Shown here: positions 6,220 through 13,272 of the stretch, piece by piece
How positions within the stretch are numbered: the first letter of the stretch is position 1
How the letters are laid out: each line of letters begins with the position of its first letter
NCBI GenBank assembly: GCA_030639305.1
Contig: DAOWCY010000149.1
Location: 1 to 17,998, forward strand
Length of the DNA stretch: 17,998 bases
Direction of reading: 5' to 3'
Source of the DNA: JAGLQA01 sp023135565
GTDB lineage: Bacteria; Acidobacteriota; Aminicenantia; UBA2199
Program-made: the position numbers and the translations under genes
Notes under the pieces: model-generated
Seen by the model: the letters and a program-made list of their open reading frames with translations, nothing else
Database searches by the model: none
Told to the model about the DNA's origin: nothing

Positions 6220-6248
6220 ATATTACAATTAAATAGAAAAAAAATCAA
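6220..6248 (-). promoter_or_regulatory. promoter of the toxin-antitoxin operon
   Basis: On the minus strand TTGATT (6248-6243) and TAATAT (6225-6220) are spaced exactly 17 bp apart. Transcription would start near 6213, inside an alternating AT tract that is a likely autoregulatory operator. Confidence 0.6.
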
Positions 6249-6586
6249 CCGAAAAGGGTGCTTACAACCGGGAAAAAGCTATAAGATTGTCGAACATGCT
6301 ATTCACCGAGCTAACACACCCCGTCACTTCGGGGCAAAAAACAAAAAAGCCCCTCAGCGCCACCCCTCTCAGAGAGGGGAATTTTGGCCGGTCAATCAAT
6401 AAACGTTTTTATTGTTTTGGCCTGTAAATGCTCTATAATAAACCCTTTCCAGGCTTGCAAAAAAATATTCTGCCAGGAAGTGGCAAAACTTTACGATTAG
6501 GTAACCTTTTTTTTCCCCTCTTGACATGATCTCATTTTTGTTGCAGAATTACTATTACAAAAAAATTAACTAAAAGGAGGATTAAA
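6249..6586. other. intergenic region with hairpins and the ferritin promoter
   Basis: No gene is supported. CCCCG-TCACTT-CGGGG (6318-6333) and CCCCTCTC-A-GAGAGGGG (6363-6379) are short GC-rich hairpins; neither is followed by a clean T-run. The right end holds the ferritin promoter. Confidence 0.5.
6521..6549 (+). promoter_or_regulatory. promoter of the ferritin-flavodiiron operon
   Basis: A perfect -35 box TTGACA (6521-6526) is followed after 17 bp by CAGAAT (6544-6549), a 4/6 match to the -10 consensus. The weak -10 box could mean that an activator is needed. TTACTATTAC downstream may contribute to an iron- or peroxide-responsive operator, but I see no clear Fur or PerR box. Confidence 0.5.
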
Positions 6587-7096
6587 ATGATTAATGATAA
6601 AATCGAAAAAATGATCAACGAGCAAATGAATTTTGAAATTTACTCAGCCTATATTTACAAAGCCATGGGCGCCTACTGCGATTCCATCGACCTGACAGGT
6701 TTTGCCAACTGGTTTAAAATACAAGTGGATGAAGAGATGTTTCATGCCCAAAAAATGTATGATTTTCTCTTAGAACGCGGCGGCCGGCCTTTCTTTACGC
6801 AAATCGCCGCCCCGCCCAAGGACTGGGATTCGGTAAAAGCCGCATTCGAACATGCGTTAGATCATGAACGGATCGTCACAGACCGGATCAATAAGATCAT
6901 GACTGCCGCTATCGGGGAGAACGATCATGCCTCCCGTTCCTTTCTCAACTGGTTCGTGGACGAGCAGGTAGAGGAAGAGGCCAATGTCGATAGCATCTTA
7001 AAAAAACTGGAATTAGTCAAAGAATCGGGTCACGGCATATTCTTAATGGATAAAGACCTGGCAGCACGTACTTTTACTCCACCCACCGCCGAATAG
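6587..7096 (+). CDS. ftnA: non-heme bacterial ferritin
   Basis: A 169-residue four-helix ferritin that stores iron as a ferric mineral in a 24-subunit cytoplasmic shell. The ferroxidase ligands sit at the same numbers as in E. coli FtnA: E17, E50, H53, E94, Q127 and E130 (in NFEIYSAYIY, VDEEMFHAQK, LDHERIV and DEQVEEEA). Start choice is certain: AAAGGAGG precedes the ATG by 7 nt. It is followed 21 bp later by a flavodiiron protein and shares its promoter. The pair protects an anaerobe by removing free ferrous iron and reducing oxygen or nitric oxide. Length is usual and no oddities are visible. Confidence 0.96.
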   Translation: MINDKIEKMINEQMNFEIYSAYIYKAMGAYCDSIDLTGFANWFKIQVDEEMFHAQKMYDFLLERGGRPFFTQIAAPPKDWDSVKAAFEHALDHERIVTDRINKIMTAAIGENDHASRSFLNWFVDEQVEEEANVDSILKKLELVKESGHGIFLMDKDLAARTFTPPTAE

Positions 7097-7117
7097 AGAA
7101 AGCCGGGAGAACACAAT

Positions 7118-8380
7118 ATGCCGCCATATTTCAACGCAGTAAAGATAACGGATTCTGTTTATTGGGTCGGAGCAATCGACTGGAACGTGCGCAATTTCCA
7201 CGGTTATAAAACCGGCAGGGGAACCACTTACAACGCCTATCTTATTTTGGCCGATAAGATCACCCTAATAGACACGGTAAAAAAGGGGTTTTTCGAGGAA
7301 ATGCTCGCCCGCATCGCTTCCGTGGTGGACCCGGGCAAAATCGAATATATTATCTCCAACCATGCCGAACCAGATCATTCGGGCGCCCTACTACAAACCA
7401 TAAAAACTGTCAAACCTGCCGAAGTATTTGCTTCTAAGATGGGGGTCAAAGCCCTCAACGCCCACTATGGCGCGGGATTGGAACTGACAGCGGCGGCTGA
7501 CGGCGAAGAATTAGACATCGGTGGCAAAAAAATTACTTTTATGGAAACGCGCATGCTGCACTGGCCGGACAGCATGTTCAGTTACTTGCAGGAAGAGCAG
7601 ATTCTTTTTACCCAGGATGCATTCGGTATGCACTTAGCTTCCGGTGAAAGGTTCGCTGATGAACTGCCCCGGGAACTGTTAGAGAGGCAGGCTGAAAGCT
7701 ATTATGCCAATATCATTACCCCTTTTTCGCCCCAGGTGGCGAAGCTGCTGAAAAAAGTCGAAGAGTCGGGCTTAACATTTAATATGGTGGCTCCCGATCA
7801 CGGCCCTATATGGCGCAGCATGGAGGATTTTAAAAGGTTGTTGGATTTGTACAAGAAGTGGTCGAACCGGGAATTGCAGCCGAAAGTAGTGATCCTTTAC
7901 GACACCATGTGGCAGGCCACGGAAAAAATGAGCCGGGTGATCGAAGACGGCATCCGCAGCGCCGGCGTTAAGGTTGAACCGGTGAATATGTCGGTCTGCG
8001 ACAGGAGTGAAGCCGCCGATAAAATGCTCGACGCAGCAGCGCTAATCGTAGGCTCCCCTACCCTCAACAACCACCTGCTGCCCTCCATTGCCGATGTGTT
8101 GATATACTTAAAAGGATTAAAATTCAAAACCCCTTACGCCGCAGCTTTCGGTTCCTATGGGTGGAGCGGCGAAGCAGTCAAGCAGGTAAAAGAGTACTTA
8201 GAAGCCATGGGCAGCGAAATTCTGGGTGAAGTCAAAGCCCAATATACTCCCGGTGAAGAGGTACTGCACGCCTGTTACGAACTCGGCCGGACAGCCGCCG
8301 AAAAAGTGAAAGCCCATTTTCAATGTTCAATGTCCAATGACAGCGGCGAGAAATTGTCGAAAAATGTAAAGTCGATATAA
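7118..8380 (+). CDS. FprA-type flavodiiron protein (A-type flavoprotein)
   Basis: A 420-residue cytoplasmic enzyme reducing oxygen to water and/or NO to N2O with electrons from rubredoxin or a related carrier. The N-terminal metallo-beta-lactamase domain (1-250) has the di-iron ligands H82, E84, D86 (NHAEPDHSG), H148 (LHWPDS), D167 (TQDAFG) and H228 (APDHGP). The flavodoxin domain (about 257-395) has VVILYDTMWQATEK for FMN phosphate binding, plus VGSPTLNNHL and AFGSYGWSGEA. There is no C-terminal rubredoxin domain, so it is class A. GGGAG precedes the ATG. The last 20 or so residues run beyond the usual family end and include QCSMSND, encoded by three 7-bp repeats (8320-8340). The stop may therefore have been lost and replaced by repeat DNA. 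It is co-transcribed with ferritin. Confidence 0.95.
   Translation: MPPYFNAVKITDSVYWVGAIDWNVRNFHGYKTGRGTTYNAYLILADKITLIDTVKKGFFEEMLARIASVVDPGKIEYIISNHAEPDHSGALLQTIKTVKPAEVFASKMGVKALNAHYGAGLELTAAADGEELDIGGKKITFMETRMLHWPDSMFSYLQEEQILFTQDAFGMHLASGERFADELPRELLERQAESYYANIITPFSPQVAKLLKKVEESGLTFNMVAPDHGPIWRSMEDFKRLLDLYKKWSNRELQPKVVILYDTMWQATEKMSRVIEDGIRSAGVKVEPVNMSVCDRSEAADKMLDAAALIVGSPTLNNHLLPSIADVLIYLKGLKFKTPYAAAFGSYGWSGEAVKQVKEYLEAMGSEILGEVKAQYTPGEEVLHACYELGRTAAEKVKAHFQCSMSNDSGEKLSKNVKSI
8320..8340. repeat. three heptamer repeats inside the flavodiiron gene end
   Basis: TCAATGT TCAATGT CCAATGA lie in perfect 7-bp register. The reverse complement (ACATTGA) is the same motif as the heptamers at 11463-11490. 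Confidence 0.6.
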
Positions 8381-8530
8381 AGTTTTTGTGAAATTTGGTT
8401 CTACAGGGTGGAACTTTGGCGTGAAAATTTTGCTTTTTTTTCACCATTTTGTTACCTTTTCACACAGTTTTCCGAGTCACTTTTTATAGTTATCACGCTT
8501 TTGCTAAAATTTTATTACTCTCTCACTCAC

Positions 8531-8562
8531 AAACTTTTCCAAAAGTTTGGCCCCCGGCAGGG
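8531..8562 (+). repeat. repeat A, short copy
   Basis: AAACTTTTCCAAAAGTTTGG then CCCCCGGCAGGG. The first arm of repeat A is missing; the remaining hairpin and GC-rich end match the 5545 copy. Confidence 0.7.
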
Positions 8563-8590
8563 AGATCGTTAGATTTCACGAATGCCCGTT

Positions 8591-8655
8591 TGCTGAAGGC
8601 TGTTCCCGCTGATGGCCAAATGCTGAAAGCCGAATGCCGAAAGCTGAAGGCTGTA
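8591..8655. repeat. heptamer repeat tract, NGCYGAA type
   Basis: TGCTGAA AGCCGAA TGCCGAA AGCTGAA GGCTGTA occupy 8621-8655 in exact 7-bp register, with a further TGCTGAA GGCTGTT at 8591-8604. The tract is intergenic, with no coding signal. Confidence 0.6.
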
Positions 8656-8698
8656 AGTGTTTAGTTTTTCCAAAACTGAACACTTACTTTTTTACATG

Positions 8699-8728
8699 TT
8701 GCTCTTGCTCATGCATTCATGGTATAAT
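8699..8728 (+). promoter_or_regulatory. promoter of the C69 dipeptidase operon
   Basis: TTGCTC (8699-8704) is followed after 18 bp by a perfect TATAAT (8723-8728). The expected start near 8735 gives a leader of about 75 nt. Confidence 0.5.
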
Positions 8729-8808
8729 TGCTTTTCAGGTAAACAGGATAAGTGGATACTTCACTGCGCTAAATATTTTCCTGTACAAATAATAAAAAGG
8801 AGGCTAAT

Positions 8809-10575
8809 TTGAAGGTAAAAAAAGTTTTAATTTTCACTACTATCTTACTCGGTGTCTTTCTATTCAATCAAACCTCGATGCCGGGCGCGGAAAAATGCGA
8901 CGACTGCGGTACAACCCCGGCGGAAATCCGGGCAGACGCCTGTACGGTCATCATCGTGGGCAAAAAAGCGTCGGTTGACGGTTCGGTCATGACCACGCAT
9001 ACCTGCGACTGCGGCTTGTGTGACTGGACCTGGCGCTATGTGCCGCCGGCAGACCATAAACCGGGAACAAAACGGAAAATCTATCACTTTAACCAGTTTA
9101 CAACCAAACCGCCGGAAAAAGGACTGCGCTGGGATACTTTTGAAACCGGCGATACAGGGCTTGAAATCCCCCAGGCGCCTCACACCTACGGTTATTTGCA
9201 CGGCATGTTCGGCTATATGAACGATAACCAGGTGGCAATCGGCGAATCCACTATCGGCTGCCGTAAAAAAATGGAAAACACCACTCCTGCCCCTAAGTTC
9301 GACATTACTATGCTGACACTTATCGCTATGGAAAGAGCAAAAACCGCCAGGGAAGCTGTCAAAATTATGGGCGACCTATCTACCGAATACGGCTACGGTT
9401 TTACCGATTCCGGCGAAATGCTGGCCCTGTCCGATCCTAACGAAGTCTGGATTTTCGAAGTTCTGCCTATCGGCCCCCTGTGGACCCCCGAAAGCGGGAA
9501 GCCCGGCGCCGTCTGGTGCGCTCAAAGAGTGCCGGACAACCACGTCAGCGTCTGTCCCAACGAGTCGCGCATCGGGGAGATCAACCTGAAAAAGAAAGAC
9601 TATTTTATGGCTTCTGAAAACGCGATTTCCTATGCGGTCAAAAAAGGTTACTATGATCCGAAAAGCAAAAAACCTTTCAACTGGAAAAAAGCCTACAATC
9701 CCAGCAAATACAGCGCCGCCAATTCCGCCGGATCGAGAGTGCGCATGTGGCGGTTCTTCGACTTAGTCGCCCCCTCTAAAAAGTTCAGCCCCGAAACTTT
9801 GAACCAGGATTTGCCCTTTTCCATCAAACCGGAGAAAAAACTGTCGGTCTACGATGTGATCAAAATGACCAGGGACAAGTGCGAAGGGACAAAATATAAC
9901 CCGGCCAGAGGTTTCCAGGGAGGCCCCTTCGGCAACCCCAACCGCTTTCCCTACGGTTTTAAATATGAAGGCAAAAAATACAACACGCCGCGGATTATCG
10001 CTGTCAACCGGGCCGAATATGTAACCGTTACCCAGACCCGGGACTGGCTGCCTAACCCCATCGGCGGCTTGATCTGGCTGGCTTTCGGCTCACAGGACAC
10101 CTCCTGTTATATGCCTTTATACCAGGGAATCACCAAAATCCCGGAGTCTTTCAAATTCGGCGACCACTGGACATTCGACCGCAAGTCGGCACGCTGGGCT
10201 TTCGACTATGTGGATTATCACACCCAGGTGTACTATTCGCTGGCTATCGAAGAGGTCAGGAAACTCCAGCAAAAGTGGGAAGAAAGCGCCTTAAAAAGTA
10301 TTCCTGCTTTGGATAAACATGCCCTGGGACTTTACAAAAAAGACCCGGCCGCGGCTCGTGCGTATTTGACGGAGCACTGCACCGGTCATGCCAACTTAGT
10401 GATAGACGCCTGGTGGGAATTAGGCGACCGTTTATTGGTGCAGTACAATAAACTGTGGTATTACAATATCGAAGAGAGAAAAAGAGAAGCGATCAAGTAT
10501 CCCGACTGGTGGTTAAAAGAATTGATCAGGTACAACGGTTTGAAACCCCAGCCGGAAGAAAAAAAGAAAGATTAA
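8809..10575 (+). CDS. secreted C69-family dipeptidase (Ntn hydrolase)
   Basis: A 588-residue enzyme starting at TTG, chosen because AAAAAGGAGG lies 6 nt upstream and because it gives a signal peptide (VKKVLIFTTILLGVFLFNQ, ending near residue 27). The core begins DACTVIIVGKKASVDGS (44-60). Cys45 should become the N-terminal nucleophile after autoprocessing, as in PepD-type C69 peptidases, which cut dipeptides or short acyl-amino acid amides. Further family motifs include GYLHGMFGYMNDNQVAIGES and NSAGSRVRMWRFFD. Unusual cysteines cluster nearby (C30, C33, C66, C68, C71), perhaps forming disulfides in an exported enzyme. It heads a co-directional series that includes a DUF6305-like protein, a permease, an M14-type amidohydrolase and PgsBCW, so its substrate may be a gamma-glutamyl or related peptide (inference). 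Confidence 0.88.
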   Translation: MKVKKVLIFTTILLGVFLFNQTSMPGAEKCDDCGTTPAEIRADACTVIIVGKKASVDGSVMTTHTCDCGLCDWTWRYVPPADHKPGTKRKIYHFNQFTTKPPEKGLRWDTFETGDTGLEIPQAPHTYGYLHGMFGYMNDNQVAIGESTIGCRKKMENTTPAPKFDITMLTLIAMERAKTAREAVKIMGDLSTEYGYGFTDSGEMLALSDPNEVWIFEVLPIGPLWTPESGKPGAVWCAQRVPDNHVSVCPNESRIGEINLKKKDYFMASENAISYAVKKGYYDPKSKKPFNWKKAYNPSKYSAANSAGSRVRMWRFFDLVAPSKKFSPETLNQDLPFSIKPEKKLSVYDVIKMTRDKCEGTKYNPARGFQGGPFGNPNRFPYGFKYEGKKYNTPRIIAVNRAEYVTVTQTRDWLPNPIGGLIWLAFGSQDTSCYMPLYQGITKIPESFKFGDHWTFDRKSARWAFDYVDYHTQVYYSLAIEEVRKLQQKWEESALKSIPALDKHALGLYKKDPAAARAYLTEHCTGHANLVIDAWWELGDRLLVQYNKLWYYNIEERKREAIKYPDWWLKELIRYNGLKPQPEEKKKD

Positions 10576-10598
10576 ATAGAAAAAGGAGATTGTTTTTA

Positions 10599-11249
10599 AT
10601 GAAACATTTATTAACTGTATTTTTCCTATGTGGGCTGTTGATGCTCACCGCGCCGGGGCTGGCGGGTACTGAAATCCCAAAAGCCAAACTCCCGGTGCTT
10701 ACTACGTCGGCAGGTCAGAGTCCTGATGTGAATACGGTCAACATCATCTTGGAAGAAGCCGGTCTAAAATATGATTACTGCGATGTGCCTACAGCCGCCA
10801 TGTTAAAGGACGGCGTCGGTCTTGGCGATAAAAAATCCGGGGCAGGTTTTCATATCGAGATTCATTCGGATTTAAGTAAGTTTCCTAAAGGGACGCCTTA
10901 CCGATCTATTATTATTGCCATAGGCGCCAGTTTAAAAGGCATGGGCGCTTCCGGGCTTACCATAAACGACGAAGCCAAGCGGTTGAAAGGAATCATCGAC
11001 TATTGCAAAGCCAATAAAATCTTTATTATCGCGGTTCATGTGGGCGGCTTGTCCAAAAGAGGCGCCCCCGGAGGAGACAACGAAAAAATGATCGACACGG
11101 TTGCTCCTTTTGCCGATTATCTGGTAGCTGTAGCGGACAGTAATAAAGACGGGCGTTTTACGAAGATCGCCGCTGAGAAGAAGATTCCCTATACTGAGAT
11201 CAAGTATGCCTTAGGCCTGGTTGAAATCGTAGAGAAAGTTTTTAAATAA
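10599..11249 (+). CDS. secreted DUF6305-like protein
   Basis: I start this gene at 10599 rather than at upstream in-frame codons because AAAAAGGAG precedes this ATG and a clean signal peptide follows (KHLLTVFFLCGLLMLTAPGLAG). The product is 216 residues, about 190 once mature. The body is an alternating beta-alpha protein: KLPVLTTSAGQSPDVNTVNI at the mature N-terminus, then IIIAIGASLKGMGASGL, IFIIAVHVGGLSKRGAPGGD and DYLVAVADSNKDGRF. It looks like a small Rossmann-type periplasmic domain. I recall DUF6305 for this pattern but cannot verify it. It lies 23 bp after the dipeptidase gene, so it shares that operon. A role as an extracytoplasmic binding partner for the permease downstream is possible but unproven. 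The stop is followed within 7 bp by repeat A. Confidence 0.7.
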   Translation: MKHLLTVFFLCGLLMLTAPGLAGTEIPKAKLPVLTTSAGQSPDVNTVNIILEEAGLKYDYCDVPTAAMLKDGVGLGDKKSGAGFHIEIHSDLSKFPKGTPYRSIIIAIGASLKGMGASGLTINDEAKRLKGIIDYCKANKIFIIAVHVGGLSKRGAPGGDNEKMIDTVAPFADYLVAVADSNKDGRFTKIAAEKKIPYTEIKYALGLVEIVEKVFK

Positions 11250-11254
11250 AACCG

Positions 11255-11316
11255 AGCCTCCGGCGGCCAAAAACCTTTTTGAAAAAAGGTTTCTGGACTT
11301 CCAAAAACTTCTATTT
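11255..11316 (-). repeat. repeat A, diverged minus copy with a strong hairpin
   Basis: It reads GCCTCCGGCGGCCAA, then AAACCTTTTT-GA-AAAAAGGTTT (11271-11292, a perfect 10-bp stem), then CCAAAAACTTCTATTT. It lies immediately after the DUF6305-like stop and could end or attenuate that transcript, although no clean T-run follows. Confidence 0.6.
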
Positions 11317-11320
11317 AGCG

Positions 11321-11368
11321 AAACGTTTGGGCAAATTCTTAAACGTTTCACAGTAGGCACAAACGTTT
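11321..11368. promoter_or_regulatory. three AAACGTTT palindromes at 20-bp period
   Basis: Perfect 8-bp palindromes AAACGTTT lie at 11321-11328, 11341-11348 and 11361-11368. The period is exactly 20 bp, about two helical turns, and the intervening bases are not repeated. They lie about 160-210 bp before the permease start and look like a cooperative operator array. Confidence 0.45.
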
Positions 11369-11462
11369 GCTTATCAAAAGTTTTTGCGGAAGTTTCGCGG
11401 TGCAGGGGGACCCGCGGCGCGGGCAGCCTATAAAGGGTGTTATCTTCGCTTTTCTTGAACTA

Positions 11463-11490
11463 TTGATCATTGAACATCGATCATTGAATG
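11463..11490. repeat. four heptamer repeats
   Basis: TTGATCA TTGAACA TCGATCA TTGAATG lie in exact 7-bp register, 40 bp before the permease start. The motif is related by reverse complement to the repeats at 8320-8340. Confidence 0.6.
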
Positions 11491-11529
11491 TGCGCCCCCT
11501 GCTTGTTTGAGGCTATGGAGAAATAGTAT

Positions 11530-12843
11530 ATGACTTTACAAATAGGAATAATTTTAATAATCATGGCCGGTGCCTATGCCCTGGCGCATTGGAAAAAACT
11601 GTCGGTTGAATTTTGTATGCTTTCGGCTGCTGTGGCCGGCGGGCTGGCCGGGGCGTTTTTTCATGCGCCGCCTATCGGCCAATTAGTCAGGCACATAGTA
11701 GAAGGTTCTTTTACCTATTTAGACGTGATCCTGGTGTTTACCACCGCTACTATCTTTATGACTATAGTGTCCGAATCCGGCGGTGTCAACTACGTAGTCC
11801 GCGGCATTATAAAATATTTTTATAACCTGCGCATCATCGTTCTGTTACTGTTGATGTTTATCGTGCTGATACCGGGTGCTCTAACAGGCGCCGGGAGCGT
11901 CTCTATCCTTACTGTGGGTGCGCCGGTGGCCCTGGCTTTGGGCTACTTAGGCATCTCCAAAAAACGGGTGGCGGCTATTCTTTTTATCGTAGCCGGGTTA
12001 AGCGCGGCGGCGCCGCCGGTGAATATCTGGGCCATGATCGTTTCCGCCGGGACAGCTATCCCCTATGTGGGTTTCGAGCTTCCTTTGGGTATCCCGGTGC
12101 TGCTTTTAGGCGCTTTCACCGTACTTTTCTTAGGCTGGAAAAGAGAAAAAAAACTAACCCTAAAAGAAGTCCTGGAAGATATGCCGCAAGTGCCTGAAAA
12201 AATGAGCTGGTGGCGTGTACTGCTGCCTTTCCTGGTTTTTTTCGGTTTGGTTATCGCCTACCGCATCTGGCCTTTCGACATACCGATAATGGGGCTGCCT
12301 TTAGAATTTGCTATTGCCGCGGTGGTGGCATATTTGGTCAGCCCGAAAAAAATCAACATCCTGGTTTTATCCCGGGATACTGTGAAACGGCTGCTGCCTC
12401 TCCTGGCTACAATGGCTATAGTGGGTTCTCTGCAGCAGGTTATGACAGCCACCGGTGTACGCGGGCTGTTGTCTTATGCGGTTATCAGCGTCCCGGTGGT
12501 GATACTTTTTATCCTGTTGGTGTTTATCATCCCCGTATCTGAAGGGGTGCTGACTTATGGCGGAGCCGCCATTATCGGAATCCCATTGATCTGGTTTTTA
12601 GATTCTATCGGCCTGCATGCCACTGTTGCCATAGCCGGGCTTAGTTTGCTCTGGCCGTTAGGAGACGGGCTGCCGCCCACGGCGTTGATCGGCAGACTCA
12701 GCGTGATGGTTTCCGAGTACAAAGGCTCATACTGGTCGTTCTTGAAAGCCACCTGGCTGCCCTGGATAGTCATCACCATCGTAGGTATCATGATGGTCAT
12801 ATTCAGCGCCAAATTAGAGTTCCTGGTAAAATGGAGCATGTAG
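11530..12843 (+). CDS. ion-transporter-superfamily permease (DctM/TRAP-large-like)
   Basis: A 437-residue integral membrane protein with roughly eleven hydrophobic segments. Two conserved-looking re-entrant-type regions are IPGALTGAGSVSILTVGAPV (about 113-132) and, in the second half, SEGVLTYGGAAIIGIPLIWF, with GLSAAAPPVNIWAMIVSAG (155-173) between them. This two-fold layout with Gly/Thr/Ser-rich hairpins matches the IT superfamily, which takes up carboxylates and related anions; DctM of TRAP transporters is the closest I can name. No DctP or DctQ partner is visible. The ATG has GGAG 9 nt upstream. Placement between a secreted dipeptidase and a zinc amidohydrolase suggests import or exchange of an amino acid or carboxylate released outside the cytoplasm (inference). 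A short GC-rich palindrome (12843-12857) starts at the last base of the stop. Confidence 0.72.
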   Translation: MTLQIGIILIIMAGAYALAHWKKLSVEFCMLSAAVAGGLAGAFFHAPPIGQLVRHIVEGSFTYLDVILVFTTATIFMTIVSESGGVNYVVRGIIKYFYNLRIIVLLLLMFIVLIPGALTGAGSVSILTVGAPVALALGYLGISKKRVAAILFIVAGLSAAAPPVNIWAMIVSAGTAIPYVGFELPLGIPVLLLGAFTVLFLGWKREKKLTLKEVLEDMPQVPEKMSWWRVLLPFLVFFGLVIAYRIWPFDIPIMGLPLEFAIAAVVAYLVSPKKINILVLSRDTVKRLLPLLATMAIVGSLQQVMTATGVRGLLSYAVISVPVVILFILLVFIIPVSEGVLTYGGAAIIGIPLIWFLDSIGLHATVAIAGLSLLWPLGDGLPPTALIGRLSVMVSEYKGSYWSFLKATWLPWIVITIVGIMMVIFSAKLEFLVKWSM

Positions 12844-12879
12844 CGGACGGCGTCCGCACCCTATAAGCGGCCCCGCAGC

Positions 12880-13044
12880 GTGTGAGCGCTTTTGATTCTA
12901 AACCCCGTACGCACGGGGAGGCGATGAGCGGCTTCGCCGCAAGAGGCAGCGGGTGAGCGCTTTTGATTCTAAACCCCGTACGCACGGGGAGGCGATAAGC
13001 GGCTTCGTCGCAAGAGGCAGCGTGTGAGCGCTTTTGATTCTAAA
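12880..13044 (+). repeat. repeat B array, left arm (two 71-bp units plus a partial third)
   Basis: Units begin at 12880, 12951 and 13022 (partial) with GTGTGAGCGCTTTTGATT. Each carries CCCCGT-ACGC-ACGGGG and GCGGC-TTC-GCCGC hairpins and ends CAAGAGGCAGC. A degenerate half unit precedes them (12862-12879). The array is the inverse of 14581-14728 and runs directly into repeat A at 13046. Confidence 0.85.
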
Positions 13045-13045
13045 T

Positions 13046-13092
13046 AAACAAAAGTTTTGATCAAACTTTTACAAAAGTTTGGCCACCGGAGG
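13046..13092 (+). repeat. repeat A, copy joined to repeat B
   Basis: AACAAAAGTTTTGATCAAAC, TTTTACAAAAGTTT, then GGCCACCGGAGG. Its terminal GGAGG is 6 nt before the ATG at 13099 and serves as that gene's Shine-Dalgarno site. Confidence 0.8.
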
Positions 13093-13098
13093 TAAGAA

Positions 13099-13254
13099 AT
13101 GCCTATAGTAATGATATTATATTATGTAATCAGTATTTTCCTGGCGGCAATGCTGCTGTGGAATTTTGTTCGTGAGAAGAAAAACAAAGAAGAAATGTTT
13201 TTGTATTTGATTGTCCTGATACCTCTTGTTCTCAGGATTTTTCGTATCCGTTAG
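13099..13254 (+). CDS. 51-aa small membrane protein
   Basis: MPIVMILYYVISIFLAAMLL is followed by WNFVREKKNKEE and a second hydrophobic stretch, MFLYLIVLIPLVL, ending RIFRIR. The product is predicted to have two membrane helices with a basic hairpin turn between them. The ATG has GGAGG 6 nt upstream, provided by the end of repeat A. It ends 18 bp before the M14 gene, so the two are probably co-translated. Small hydrophobic subunits accompany Pgs systems (for example PgsE in Bacillus), but I see no clear homology. With the M14 gene it forms the segment enclosed by the inverted repeats. Confidence 0.6.
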   Translation: MPIVMILYYVISIFLAAMLLWNFVREKKNKEEMFLYLIVLIPLVLRIFRIR

Positions 13255-13272
13255 GGCAACCGGGAGGACCAC

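Larger units (their letters stand above)
8381..8808. other. intergenic region with repeats and the dipeptidase promoter
   Basis: No gene is supported. Contents in order: an A/T hairpin GTGAAAA...TTTTCAC (8421-8444) that may end the flavodiiron transcript, a short repeat A (8531-8562), heptamer repeats (8591-8655), and a promoter (8699-8728). A 71-codon open frame at 8449-8664 consists largely of repeat DNA and is not called. Confidence 0.55.

Noticed and set aside
8449..8664. A 71-codon frame between the flavodiiron and dipeptidase genes
   Set aside because: It crosses repeat A and the heptamer tract, and its translation (KAVPADGQMLKAECRKLKAV) simply reflects the 7-bp repeats.
12880..13044. 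A CRISPR-like array of 71-bp units
   Set aside because: Whole units are repeated with no unique spacers, each unit holds two hairpins, and the arrays recur inverted at 14581. No cas genes are present. It is a tandem dispersed repeat.
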